A stretch of DNA of 64,000 nt from Epiperipatus broadwayi (taxonomy: Eukaryota > Onychophora > Udeonychophora > Euonychophora > Peripatidae): the NCBI GenBank assembly GCA_028023455.1, contig JAQFVV010006694.1:343266-407265 (forward strand), written 5' to 3'. The notes beneath the pieces are model-generated. The model was given only the letters and a program-made list of their open reading frames with translations, was not told the origin of the DNA and made no database searches. The position numbers were made by a program, and so were the translations under genes. Shown here one piece after another: positions 45,335-58,600 of this stretch. Positions within the stretch are counted from its first letter, which is position 1. Every line of letters begins with the position of its first letter.

Positions 45335-45735
45335 GTGTTTTAACTCAGACTTTTAAGCTATTTAAGCTATCCATTTCATCTTATGCAATTGATACACATG
45401 ACAACATACACGTGGAAAAGATAAATGATTTCCAATATATGTATTCTATGCTGAACCAGAACTTATCAGTTCATTCAGATCACCATATCCCACACTTATA
45501 AATAACCAGTGCTCAGTTTATATTAAGATAGCAAATCTTCAAACTTTAATGGACAGTCTTCAGTCTTCTCCATCCTTCAACTTTTCTGCCATCCATATCA
45601 TTAAAAATCTGATGATGGAATGCTCAAAGCCTTTGTTGGTGCCAATATTATTGTCTTATCCAAATTGACTTTAAATTTTTCTAATCCCTCATGTATAGTA
45701 CCTTAATATGTTCATGTAAATACCCAGAAATAGGT
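45335..45735 (-). repeat. Family-B hammerhead SINE-like repeat, copy B8
   Basis: Minus-strand copy with CAGTGCTCAGTTTATATTAA, CAGTCTTCTCCATCC and TGATGGAATGCTCAAAGCC blocks. Tail near 45335-45400. Confidence 0.7.
45431..45473 (-). ncRNA. Hammerhead motif, family B, copy B8 (decayed)
   Basis: CTGATAA and AGAA replace the two core blocks. Only outline and flanks are kept. Confidence 0.4.
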
Positions 45736-46677
45736 AGAGAGATAGAGAGTAAATAAACTCTTATTGTTAAATTTAAGTGTTGGCATGTCTTTAGAGTTGA
45801 CTAATATCAATATTGACTCTGAATAAAAAAATTTACACACCCTATACATTATATAAATATGTACACTATAGCAACATCATTCTACATTTCACTATCATCT
45901 ATTTCAACCACCATTATATATTGCCATTACATTTTATTAATAGGTTCTTACAAAAAAAAAATAAAAAAAAATAAAATAAAATAAAATAGAAATTATTTTT
46001 AAGATGGATTGTCAAAGAAGAGAAGATAAAAGTATGAATTTCAATTTAAGATGCTATTAATATGTTTATACAAATTAAAATATTTTATTTATAGCAGTAT
46101 AAACGTTCAGTTTAAAAGTAAATCCTAGTTTTATTCTATAGACATCTATAACATTTTTTAGTATTCTTTTAAAATATTTAACATTACTTACTTTTATCAA
46201 TGATTTAATATTAATGACGTAATTAAAGAATCGGCACTTATTTTACATTCTTTTAGAAAAAAAATACTATTATTACTATACTTGTACCTTGTTTAAATAA
46301 CTCTTATTTTATAATGAATTAATTATACACGTTAAAGTAAAGTAGAAATATATAAAAGCATTTTTTTAAAATAAAAAAAATCCAGACAATTTTTTTTTAT
46401 TGAGAATATAAATTATATTGTTAAATTTGATACATTATTGAAATAGTAATTTATTTAAATATTTTAATAAAAAAAAGAATTATAAGTAATAAAAATATAA
46501 AAAAAAAAAAGTTAGATTTGATACAAAAAATAATAAAATTACACATTTCAGATCTGTATTTTATTCCAGTTTTGCAATTTTAAACAAAATATATGCCGAT
46601 TTAAAAATGGAATATTATAAATCGTTAATAATTGTTATTGTAAAATGATTACTTGATAATATAGTTCAACGGGTAAA
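45736..46677. other. A+T-rich DNA, no gene seen
   Basis: A-rich run with AAAAT units at 45950-45990. Confidence 0.5.
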
Positions 46678-47265
46678 GCGATTTATATATTTGGGTTATA
46701 ATTGAGTGAGGATGGAAGAAGTGAAGATGAAGGTAAAAGAAAAATAGCATTGGCAAAGGAGACATTTACTAAGAGAAAGACAATAATTTGTGGACCTTTA
46801 AAGAGTGAATTAAGAAAGAGATTAATTAAATGCTATGTCTGGAGTGTACTAATATCTGATTGTGAAACCTGGACAATGAATAATAAAATCAGGAACAGAT
46901 TGGAAGCCTTTGAGATGTGGGCATGGAGAAGAATGGAAAAAATCAGTTGTATGAATAAAAGTAACAACTAAAGAAGTTTTGAAAAGAATAAATAAAAAAA
47001 GATTGATTAAGAAAATCAGAGAGAGAAACTGGAGACCTATATTGAAAAATAATTATAGTTTAATGAAAGATGTTTTTGAGGGAATGATGAGTGACAATAA
47101 GAAGAAAGGATGGAAGAAATTGATATTGTTGAATGATATAAGATATGGGAAAAGTTAGGTGGAATTGAAAAACTGAGCAATAAAAAGAATGGAATAAAAA
47201 TGGATGAATTGATGATGGGACTACTCTGTGGGCCTTTCCATTTGACAGAATACTGTTGGCAATAA
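46678..47265 (+). pseudogene. LINE reverse transcriptase C-terminal remnant (second family)
   Basis: RFIYLGYN at 46678 is followed by a frameshift into a 90-codon open frame (46702-46971): LSEDGRSEDE, KRKIALAKETF, LRKRLIKCYVWSVLISDCETWT and RLEAFEMWAWRRMEKIS. This is the common post-catalytic region of LINE RTs (YLG..., R.RI..A, L.K...W.VL.YG.E.W, FE.W..RR). A second frame continues TTKEVLKRINKKRLIKKIRERN to about 47130, and a final ECW-like segment lies near 47260. It has one clear frameshift and several lost residues. It is relatively young compared with the RTE copies at 2.5-5.4 kb and belongs to a different family. Confidence 0.8.
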
Positions 47266-47689
47266 ATTATTACTATTTAGATTATTGCTAGGTTATCAAT
47301 TAAAATCATATATTTTTTGCCAAAATATTGTAGATTATTTTATACATATATTAATAAATAAAATAAATTTTTATATAATTTATCATTCTTGGAAATTATT
47401 TTAGAATGAAATTAAAATACATATTTGTTAAAAATATATAATAGTTATGAGCTGTTCCTAAAGCTTAAGCTTGCTGAAGTGTGATGATATTAAGAAAAAC
47501 AAAACTAGGCAAAACTAATTTTGAATGTTATGTTTCTTCTTCTTCTTTTTTTTTAATCTTTTCAATAAAGTACATCAAAAAAGCTAGAAAATTTAGTTAA
47601 CTATTTGATGGACTGAAGTTTTAGAAATTATATGTAAATTATTATTTTTGTGGTGCATTACTCTTGTAATTGCATATAAATGTTATGTA
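47266..47689. other. A+T-rich DNA, no gene seen
   Basis: No repeats or frames recognised. Confidence 0.5.
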
Positions 47690-49719
47690 ATGTCTTTTAT
47701 GTTTTGTTAGATTCTGGTAGGACATCTTTTACACATTGTTAAGTGAAAGTTAGTCAAGCTATGGATAAGAAAATATCTTGTTCATATTTCTAAAAACATA
47801 GCTATATTTCCTGATTAACTGGCCTACTAATTATTATGACAGGAATTGCTGATGAAGTTAGTTTTAATTTATAAGAGGGCACCATAGTCAATAGACTCCT
47901 AACTTTCTTGTATCCCATAATTTTGATGCAAGTTACTAAAAGAATGGGGTTATGATTTCCCATAACTTAATTTTTTTTAGAAAATATTATTCCTGGGGCT
48001 TAATCAACAAATATTGGCAAAGGTAAATTGTACAACTAAATTCTAATAAACTAACATTAATGCACAATGAAAAGTTGATATAAGAAATATTTTATTCTAA
48101 TAAATTAAAATATTTAAAGATAAATTACTAATAAGTTGGAAAGACTATATGCATGCTAATCCAGACATGAATCAATTAATTAAAGTAATTTATATTACCC
48201 TTAGGTTTCTTAGGTTAACAAAAGTCTCTTGAATAATAAAATTTACTGTCTCTATCAGGATTATATAAGTTTATTGAAGAATGGTTTGCAAATGCTTAAT
48301 TTAGTTACAATCAGGAATAGTTAATTTTAGCTTACCAGTATGTTTAGTGAGTTTATGAAGATTGTTGATTACCATGCATAGTTTTTAATGAGATAGAATG
48401 AGCTTATGGCCATTGTTTTTAACTTGTTCTTGATCTGTCCTAATGGCTAATCATAAAAGCTTTTCTGGGGTCGATGTCTTCATGATGAATGATGTCAAAA
48501 GCTATGGTACACTCCAGCATAATGTATTATTTTAGCATAGAATGTTTCTGGATCTTTCATGATCCAAGACCAGCCAAAAGATAAAACAGACAAGACCCTG
48601 ATCACACTGGTATTTTTTCTTTTATACTAGAAGTCCGGTTTTCAGACTTCTACACATATTTTCTTTATTCCTTTTACCAGCATACAAGATAATAATCTTG
48701 TACACTCTTTCTTAAATTTAAGTTACAAAAACTTTTTTTAAAACATAATTCTGCCATCTTTAATTAGCTTCCAAAAAGGTTTTACTGATTGTAATCTGCA
48801 TATGGAATTCTCTTTCATTTAGTTTATCTGAATAGTAATCTATGTGTCTTTTATTCTTTCCAATTTTAACTTTTATTTTTAATTCCATAAAAAAAATATG
48901 AAGGAAAAATGTAACTTTCATTGTACATTTTTTAAAAAAAATTACACAAACTAAAAAAAAAAATTAATTGCATCTTTTAATAATATCGCTAAATTTACTT
49001 TTTCTTTTAGCTTTTACCAAATGCCAATATATTTGTACCATATGTAAATAAATGGTACAATATCACTGGGACCAGGAGATGAAAATAAAATAGGGGTATA
49101 AACTAATTTTATTCTTAAGTTTTAAGTCTGTATTTCAGGTTTTTTGTATTAGTGTGCTGATATATTTTTGTAAACTTATTCACAAGTGATGTGTAGCTTT
49201 AAAGCCCATATTTAGTCTAACATGGCAGGAATGAGAAACATTTTCACATTCACCTATGTTCTTTCCAGTCAAGCATACTACTAACATTAAAAATCTAAAG
49301 TCATAAGCACATAAGAGCATTGCTCATCCTTTTGAGTGTTACAGGCTAGCAGCAACTTGGTCCAGCCTCCCACTTCTTGGGAATCCTGCTAAAAATAGAC
49401 ATAGGCAGATATAGATGGTCTTATGTTACATACTATGTACAAGGACTCAGGGCTATGATTTTTTCTCTCTCCAGTATCTGCCTACCCAATCAATGCTTGT
49501 GAATTAACATCTATATCAGCTGCAATTATATTTTTTAAACATAATTAAAAAAATATATTTTTAGTTGTATAATTTAGTTTAGTTAGTTTTTTTTTTTTTT
49601 AAAAAACTACTATTCATTCTTTGGCTATGGGTTTTGGGCCATCATTGTAATGTTCTTTATACTATTATGATATACATCAGGTTATGGTTGTTGTATTGAA
49701 GCCTCATTTTGGAAGCCAT

Positions 49720-49985
49720 TGTAACATTTTTCCCATTTTGTTGGCTACTTGTATCAAAATTATGGGATACAAAAAAATTAGGAGTTTATTGACTATGGCA
49801 CCTTCTTATAAATTAAAACCAACTTTGTCAGCAATTCCTGTCATAATAATTAGTAGGCCAGTTAATCAGAAAAAAAACTATGTTTTTTTAAAAATATGAA
49901 CAAGATATTTTCTTATCCATAGCTTGATTAATTTTCACATAACAATGTATAAAAGATTGCCTACCAGAATTAATCAAAACAGAAA
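49720..49985 (-). repeat. LTR-like unit, minus orientation
   Basis: On the minus strand it ends in TGTTACA at 49720-49726, followed by TGGCTTCCAAAATGAGGC, a mutated version of the primer-binding-site-like sequence at 49997. The matching plus-strand unit is at 47698-47965. Confidence 0.6.
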
Positions 49986-49988
49986 AAA

Positions 49989-50018
49989 TGTTACAATGGC
50001 ACCCAATGTGGGACTCGA
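49989..50018 (+). other. LTR end plus primer-binding-site-like sequence
   Basis: TGTTACA (49989-49995), a spacer base, then a TGG-starting 18-22-base sequence close to the TGGCGCCCAACGTGGGGC form used as a tRNA primer site by many LTR retroelements. Confidence 0.55.
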
Positions 50019-50335
50019 TACAACAACCATAACCTGAGATACCTGGAGAATGAATAGTAGTTTTTTTTAAAAAACTAACTAACTAAACTGGATTATACAA
50101 CTAAAAATATATTTTTTTAAATATGTCTAAAAATATATGATCATGCCTGATGTAGATGTCAAGTCACCATTTTTTTTTTAAAACATACAGTGAAAGTTAC
50201 ATTTTTTGTTCATATTTTTTATGTAATTAAAAATAAAAGTTAAGATTGGAAGGAATAAAAGACACACAGATTACTAATCCAGCTAAACTAAAGAAAAGAG
50301 AATTCCACACACAGATTAAAGCAGTGTAATAATGT

Positions 50336-52929
50336 TTAAAAAGGTATAATTTAGATTTGGCAATTAAATTATGAAGTAATATTCAGTGGTATTTTATTTT
50401 TGTAGTTTTAAAATAAGTTATAATTAGCTACTAAAGTTCAAGCTAATTAGGTCATTGTGTGTGGAAGTATGTATGCATGTAGGGAAAGACATGTGACTAC
50501 AATGATAAATAATAGTTCAATTGTAATATTGATTCAAAATAAATAAATGAATGAAATTTAAAACTCAATGTTTAAAAGTTTTGATAAATAAAACTAGTGA
50601 TAATTCTTATATTTGTTTCATTTGAAGTTCATTTTAAACTGTTACTTAAAATAGTTAATAATTGACTTGTTTAGAAACCATGTGATTTTCAGAAAATTAA
50701 ATCAATTTATATCAGCAATCGATTTCAGCTGATCTGTCAGAAGTGTTCGATATCAAACTTGATTGGTTTTAAAAAAGGGTTTGATGATTGGGCAGAGTAA
50801 TGAAATTATCAGATATAAATAGGTGTTGAAGAATACTGGTGTGTGTTCTTGTGTGGCTAATTAAAAATTTCTCTTTAAAATAAAAATAAAAAAATTGTAA
50901 TTTTTTTTTAAAAAGTTTTTATTTTGTAAAAAAAAAAAGTATATTAAATAAAATATTTTAAATTGTCTACAATATGAAAAGCAGCTAAATTTACAGGTAA
51001 TCTCTTCTGATATTGACCCCCAATCAAAATTTTGAAACCGTAGTAAAAAAGGTTTATAAGAAGTTATATATCTCTTATTTTATATATGTATTGCATGTCA
51101 TTTATCTATTGGAAACCAAGATTAAAATTGAAATTAATATTTACATGGCTACATTTCTTGGTTGTACTGAATTGTTTTATTAGCTGGAGCATACTCATTA
51201 TTATTTAATTAAATAAAACATAAGCCAGGAGAACTGAAAGACATTATAGTGAACTATATTATAGTTTAAAATGTGTCAATCTCATTGTATAAGAATTTAT
51301 TTAAAGCTGTCATTAAGTATGACTTTTATTCCTGAAACTTTATATTGACTTTAAAATATTTTCATGTTTTAAATAATACTTATTTTTAAAATAAATTTAG
51401 AAAAAAGAAATGTACTGTGCTAAACTCAGAAAGAATAAATTGTATCTGCAGGAAGAATAAATTGTATCTGCATAGCGTTAGTATAATTTTATTGATTTTG
51501 CCTAATGTTCAACTGCAAGATATTGAATACAATATATTAGTTATCTCATTCCAAAAACGGTTAGACAAAATATTATAGAATGTCATTAATTAAGGATGAA
51601 TCTTCAAATAATAATGTATCTTAAAAGTTTGTTGTTTATACCTTGACTTGAAATGAAAGTGGTTTAATTTAGCTAATTGGAAAAAAAAAAAACAGATGAA
51701 AATATGAACTTTAAAATAAAAAAATAAGTCCTGTCTTATGCTAAGCAATGGGAGGTGAAAGTTATTTGGAAATAAAAATTTCAAAATGCTATATGAGAAG
51801 TAGTTTGAAAGTTATTTATTTATAAAAAAAAAAAAAAAGAAGAAGAAGAAATGCATTCTTTTTTAAAAAAAAATAGAATTAAAAATCAGAAAGCAATATT
51901 ATTATGAATATAAACCTAGGATGCTATAAAATATTATCAGCTGAAGAGTTTTTTTTTTTTAATGCCAGCCTATCTTATTATTTTAATGTTTTAATATTTA
52001 GTGTATCTTTAAAGGAAGGAATTAACATGTCTTTGAAGAACTATTTAAAACATGTTTCATTTTTATTAACATTCATTGCCATGCTTATGAACATTTTGAT
52101 TAGAGCTTCGAATACCAACAAATAAAGTTATTCTCAACAAATTATCTACTTATCTAGAATGGAAAGCCAGTATGGAGCTGAAACCATGAACTTGAGTTAC
52201 TGTATTATTTTTTTTATATTATTATACTTATTATTATTATTGTCTGTATTTATTGGTTTTGAAAAAAAAATAGAAGAAAACCAGAAAAATGTTTCTGCTA
52301 TATGAATCATTTTAAAATATGTATAACATTATTGGCATGAATATAACAGGTAAACTAATGTAACAATTTTATTTTTTTAATGGGTTATAGAATAAGTAGA
52401 TTTATATTGTGCTATTCACAGGTAGATTATATGCTATTATTATATTTATTAAGCATTATATATTAAGTTTATTTGATAATTTCATTCATAGAGATTTAAA
52501 TATCACAGTCTTATCTTACTATATTGGGGAAGTGTCATTCAGTTTTATTTTAAACCAGCCAAAGAAGTTTATCAGAGAGTTTCCATTCAGTTGTTTTATT
52601 AATGCTATATTAATAATAACTGCAAATATTTTTTATATGCATTGAGAATTAATATTCTCACATTTAACTTGCAATTTTTTTAAAAATCCACACTAGTCAC
52701 TATATTTAGTATTTTATTATGTATGAATTGTGCCTTGCCTAGAATTTTATATGCATTATTTTTTTTTAAAGTATTTCTTGTAATAGTTGTTTTGACACAG
52801 TTTTGCTTTGTTGGCTTTTGCATTAGATATACATGTCATTATTTTAAATTTCTTAGGAATAACTTGGTTAATTCAGGTGAAGTATATATCTTGTCATTAG
52901 TCAGTATTTGTTAGCCTCATAGAGTTAGG
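50336..52929. other. A+T-rich DNA, no gene seen
   Basis: Contains a two-copy 22-bp tandem repeat at 51430-51475 (GAAGAATAAATTGTATCTGC). The frames of 60-78 residues at 51.9-52.9 kb are hydrophobic, A+T-driven and lack motifs. Confidence 0.5.
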
Positions 52930-53470
52930 CTTAGTTAATAATTTTGAGTATACTTTATGGAGTAGACAAGTCCTCCATCCTTATTGTATTATATTTCCAT
53001 GAATTGATAGTGCTTGTGCCCATAGTGGGTTATTGTGTGTCTTATAGTTGTCTTTTTCTAGTGATGATTATCACATTTATTAGCATTGGAATCCCATGAG
53101 AGAGGATCGTGCTTTCCTAGTGCATTTTTTCTGTTCTTGGTGCACTGTAGACAATGTCCAGGCATCATGTTTTCTGCCTCAAAGTTAGGCATATATGAAA
53201 GGCATCACATTGTTTTTCAGCTCTGAGGAGCCTATATGTTCTTATATTTTTGCCTATCATTCATGTTGACTTAATGCTAATTCCACCACAGTAGGTGTCG
53301 TTGCATTTGTTTTTTTTAGATTGTGATGCTTAGATATGCTTGTTTGAGGAACTTTGTTATTCAGGTAGTGGTAGCTATTTTAAGGCGCATAGTTATATCA
53401 ATGTTTGAATTATGTTGCTATGATAATTTTATCATGCACAGGCCAACCAACATTAATCTATGTTTATTTT
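52930..53470. other. Less A+T-rich segment, possibly a decayed element
   Basis: On the minus strand short Cys/His-containing frames appear (EKQCDAFHIC, GHCLQC) that could be remnants of a retroelement nucleocapsid or another zinc-binding region. Spacing is irregular and stops are frequent. Identity unknown. Confidence 0.25.
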
Positions 53471-54599
53471 AAGTATGTTAAATTATGCATATGGTATAAG
53501 AGGCAATTCACACATATTAAATTTAATATGTCATCCAGATTTTCACCACTGGATTTGTAAGTTTTTAGTCTTTAATTTTAACACACACTCAGAGTAGTAT
53601 TTTATGTGGACAAAATGTATGTTAAAAGTGTACAAATGACCTCTGATGAATGAGTGACCCATATATCTAAATTAATTTAAGGTTAGCTAAATGATTTGCT
53701 TAATCATATCACTAGCTATAATATTAGTGCTGTCAGTATAAATGGTGATAATATTTTAAATATATGCTAAATATGCGTATTCCAACTTAGCATTTGTCAA
53801 GCTCAGGATTATAATGTTAAGCTTCTTATGTGTTATTCTGATTGTCAGATAACACTACCATATTGTTAATATGCTAATAATTATAATAAAGAAATATAAT
53901 GGTTAATTATTAGAGTCAGTTTATTTTAAATTTAAGTTTTAAAAGATTTAAAATCTCTGATTGTTTTAAAAGAGATTAGAATTTGGTATTAAATAGCCTT
54001 TGCTTGTTATTATAGATATTCTTTATTTAGTAATTTGTTTATTAAAACAACCCATTTAAAAGAATCTAGTATAGGTATTCAGTCATTGAAACTAAAGAAA
54101 TTGTTCATATTATCTTTATTTTACTTTTGTAAGCCAAAAATAAAATTTTAATACAAAATCAAAACATTTTGTAAATAAAAGTTTCCAGCGACATGTTGGC
54201 AATGTTTGTGGTAAAATTGATTGTAAATATTTCCTTTTCATTGTTTTAAATAATAAACCTTATTATTATTATTTTAAAAGTTTTGTTTTTGTTTGCTTTA
54301 CTTTATATAAAAATGTTATTGTCTTAAGTTTCACAGTTCATAAAAATTTTCAATTCAGAAGTTCACAAACATATGATAAAGTTTATAAAATATATTTGAT
54401 ACAGGTTTGAAATATAAAACCATGTCAATTTAAGTGACTCTCAGATTGAATCACAGTACCAGTTAATTACATTATATCAGATACTTAATTAAATGCATAT
54501 TTATAATTGATTTTTGAATTATCATTATATCTTCTTAGACTAAAAATATGCACAATAAAAATGTAGAAAATTAATGCCTCAGAAGAATATTTATTATTA
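53471..54599. other. A+T-rich DNA, no gene seen
   Basis: Nothing recognised. Confidence 0.5.
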
Positions 54600-54778
54600 T
54601 TTTTAAAGTTGCACATTATCTGAATTGGCGTCACATTCTTTATCATCACCTTATAGTTAAGAATTGTAATCCATCTACATTTGAGGTCTTTAGTAGGTTG
54701 TCTGTGAGTATGGGGAAAGTCGTAAAAAGTACCCTTGCCCTTTTCCTTGCACGAGTAATATCTTGGGTAATAGGCCAT
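54600..54778 (-). pseudogene. THAP-like zinc-finger domain fragment
   Basis: It lies in the longest minus-strand open frame of the window (54485-54910, 141 codons). From the internal ATG at 54778 it reads MAYYPRYYSCKEKGKGTFYDFP, given in parts as a Cys-containing start and KGTFYDFP. DLKCRWITIL and VTPIQIMCNF follow. This matches the THAP layout: C...., (S/T)F..FP, a W in the middle, then a P.....C..HF end. The second N-terminal Cys and the final His are missing, so metal binding is doubtful. THAP domains bind DNA and occur in P-element-type transposases and host regulators. No transposase core was seen nearby. It could be an exon or a transposon relic. Confidence 0.4.
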
Positions 54779-55239
54779 TATTATTATTTTAAATTTAAGT
54801 TGTTTCATTAAAATTATTAAATTAATATTTGATTTGTTTATTGTTCCATGTTTGAACCATAAGGTAGTTATTTTCTGGTCGGCCAAGATATCACTTAATT
54901 GTTTAGTCATCTTAGCAATTCTTTAATAGGCACAAGAGTTTTAGTTTTTTTTAAAACACCTGAGATTGTTTGCTCTTGTTGTCTTATTAGTTTTACATTT
55001 AATGTGATAGTCCTCCCAATCAAAGTATCATTTATTCTTATTCAGAGAGTGTGGTAGGCTGATTTCAATAACTATTAGCTAATGATTTTTTTAAATTTAT
55101 CTTTGTATTGCTTATTGGAAAATCATTGACATGCTATGATAGTTATAATTGTCTTAGTATTGGATTTAGTCTCTATCTGATCATACATCTCTGGATCATT
55201 TCTTTCTTTAAAGTTATTGTAACCCCACTGAGCCAAGTC
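54779..55239. other. A+T-rich DNA, no gene seen
   Basis: Nothing recognised beyond the upstream part of the 141-codon minus frame. Confidence 0.5.
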
Positions 55240-55600
55240 GTCAAGAGTCTCTACTTCACTTCTCTCACTATTCACCTTTCTTCATCTTCTCTCTCTTCTC
55301 TACTTTATCTCCTCATCATCATCTCTCCTCTTCATCTTCTCTCTTCTACTACTATTCATCATCTCTCTTCTCTCTCATCTCTATCCCTCTCATAATCATC
55401 ATCATTTCTTCTTCTATTTTTGTTTCTTTCTCATCCTCATCATTTCTCTTCTCTATTTCTTCATCATCATTTCATTTTTTTCATCATCATTTTCTTTTCT
55501 TCATCATCATTTCTTTTTCTCATTCTATTCTTTTCCTTTCTCATCCATCTATTTCATCTTTCTTTTCTTTACCCCCCCTTCTCTCCCCTCTCTCACATAT
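55240..55600. repeat. Pyrimidine-rich CT/CAT array
   Basis: About 360 bases with C and T almost exclusively on the plus strand, built from TCTCTTC and CATCATCATT units. The open frames of 95 and 70 residues across it are low-complexity artefacts. Confidence 0.9.
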
Positions 55601-58600
55601 ATTTAAAAGGTTACAATATATATATATTGTAACCATCCGCTACAACTCAACTAATTGTAACCCTAACATATCGTGCCGACCACGCTGCGGCACTATAAAA
55701 TTGTAACCGTTAATTGTGTGGTCCCAACTACGTAACGTAAGTGCGCTAAGAATCTTAACTTCTATCACTGATCAATTCCCGCTGCACATTATCAGCTATT
55801 AAGAGCTGTAACCAAAAGCATATCGTGCTATCTATTTAATGCACCAAAGACCACAATCAACATCTGGAGCAACTTACCATAGATCAAACCAATGATCTAA
55901 CATAAACTTTATGATTTAATTTGATCGCAGCCAGGGTGTACCGCGAAGACCTATCATAGTAGTATGATAAAATACGTTAAACAAATTATAAGTGTAATGT
56001 TATTATTTTGCAAACCTTAATTTGCGATTTTTATTGGATGAGACCCGATGGCCGACCATGTACAAGATGGCATAATTTGTGAAACTACATAAGATTATGA
56101 AATTTTAAACCATCTATATGATTTTAAATACGAATGCTAGTCCAGGTAAAGCTTTGCAATAAATAAATATAAATACTTGGGTTCTTTTTTTATAATTTAC
56201 TATATCACTGAGACTCTTATTATACTGACAAATGACAATTTAAAAACGTTAAGTAAATATATTCAATCATGTTATTATCTGGTAAATCTGTTTACAAGTT
56301 TAATAATTAATTTATATTGTATTCAGAATCAACTACGCAAAGCCAAAATGATGGAAAAGGTAAATGGGATTTTATTGTACCTTACACATCATAAACTACC
56401 AAAGACGAGAAGCATCTAAATGTTTTCTCAAAATATCAATCAACTATTATATCATGTTGACGATAGTATGTACTTCAATGTATGCTCTATCCAAGGTTTA
56501 TGATTTCTGATTTTAAGAATGACACATAGCAACGGCACAGTAAGTTTAATTATAAATCAACTTTTATTTACAAATTTATGAATAATAAGTAATTAATTCC
56601 ACTGTTATAATTAAAGACATAAATAAACAAATAAAATAAATAAATTATAATTCCATCGACTTTCTTCAATAACTTCTCATAGGTACAGTTTTTTAAAATC
56701 TAATCATACCTTATATCAATCTAATATAATGAATATTGAGGAGATTATACGAAATTTAGCATCAACTCATGAAATATTTAACGTCATTTCCAGATTCAAT
56801 AAATCCCTACCGTAAACTTATAATAATCTAATAAATAATATTATATCTGTAGGATTTTAGCTATAATGTAATCATTAAATAAAGTGAAAATGTAAACTTA
56901 CATTCCGGTAAATAATAATCAACCAACAGTTAATCATTATTTAGTAACTTGAATAGAATGTCCTGCTATAATTTGATGATCTAACTTATAAATTATGCTT
57001 ACAAATGCAAGAAGATGATTTAGCAGATTAACTAAAATACTTTGCCCAACTTATATCTATGAAGTAAAACATATTCCTGTGGATGTATTCATCTACACGT
57101 AGGAATTAAATAACACTAAGCGTTTTGTGGATTTATATACCATCATAAAGCAATAAGTACAAGTACACCATTCCGCGGATTAACCACCAGCGCAGGAATG
57201 AGTGTAAAATACAAAAATGGCAATTAAATAATCTGCGGATTAACCACCAGCACAGATTAATGCCTTTTAACATTCTAAAACAACATTACTATTTACTTCA
57301 CATTAAAGTGCAAAATCATCCTCCTCAGTTATTCTGACCATTCAGAAAAACACTAACACTTTAGCAAATGTGGGTTCTTGCATAATAATGTTACACTAAT
57401 CAGGACAACTAATGTAATAGCTTATCTTGCTTTAAATAAAACATGGGTAATATAATATAAGTAATATTAGTATAGGAATATAAATCTGGAAAGACTAACG
57501 AAATACCTCACAAAGATTGATACATCTCATGAATTCATTTAGTATTTTTCAAGCTTTTTCGCAAGCGCTATTCTCTTGAATAAATATTTTATTTAACCTC
57601 TATTAATTTAAACTTAATAAAATGTAACTTATGAACTTCACATGCAAGTTCATATAATGATAAAATTAAAGTAATGTATTATTCATCAAACACATAAAAT
57701 TTAACAGGTGTGTGTGTATGATATAAATCAAATGTATAGCATTTTTATAGTTCCATATGATCCGTGGAATCCATGTACGATGCGTCGAACAATAAATATA
57801 CGAAGCAATAGCTATAACTATAGTTGAATTCCATACATGCAATTTTATCCGTTGTATTAGTTATTACAATCACTATTAGATTAACGATTTTACGTGGCTA
57901 CATAAACATGAAACAATTTCAAAAACATGACACGCAGAATTTAAATGAAAATGTTTTTCAAAAGTTATTAATCTCTACCTTTCTTTATTAAAAATGTTCC
58001 AAGTTTATCACATCCATGCGAATATTTATTCATCCACGCTTAAATCTAGGAATACCAATTATAGCAATTAATTCAATCATTTCAAATCGACGATAAATTA
58101 GAAAATAGCTTTGATTAATTATTTTGAAGACTATTTATTATCCAAATGTTAAACAAATTAACTAGCAAATATTACTGGCATTGTAAAGTTAAATATCAAT
58201 CAATACTATATTTTTATTAGAATTAGAAAATGGAAATATTAAACTATGTTGACAACTTTAACATTTTACTTTAATTAAAACTTCTTCTTTTTTTAAAAAG
58301 CAAATTTTCATATTCATAAAACTTCTGTAGTTAAAATACTTATTTAATTTTTCCAAATTGTAGAATAATAAACATTTTAAAACATACCAAACTCTTGCAA
58401 TTAAATCTTTCAAACTGGGAAGCCCCGACATTTTAAAATGTAATATTGGAAAATTTATTACTGGTGATTTGATCCACTTGGCCAGCCGACTTGAACAGAC
58501 TTTTAAATTTAGCAATTCATCTTATAGTTAAATACCACTATGTTATTTTTTTACGTTTATAGCAAAATTTTGTGGTAATCAGTTTACTTGTTAACTATTT

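Larger units (their letters stand above)
47690..50335. mobile_element. Fold-back cluster of LTR-retrotransposon pieces
   Basis: Three inverted pairs: 47698-47965 with 49733-49985 (about 85-90% alike by eye), 48740-48960 with 50160-50335, and 49550-49690 with 50010-50115. Next to the LTR-like unit, 49989-50018 reads TGTTACA then TGGCACCCAATGTGGGACTCG, the arrangement of an LTR end followed by a primer-binding site. The order of the pieces implies at least two copies in opposite orientation, later rearranged. No protein motif could be secured in 47.97-49.5 kb. Confidence 0.6.

Noticed and set aside
51904-52914. Series of hydrophobic plus-strand frames as a membrane-protein gene
   Set aside because: Phe/Ile/Leu-rich translations of T-rich DNA, no conserved motif, and no consistent frame or splice signals.
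55108-55632. Serine/leucine-rich frames of 95 and 70 residues
   Set aside because: Low-complexity translation of the CT/CAT array, with no domain.
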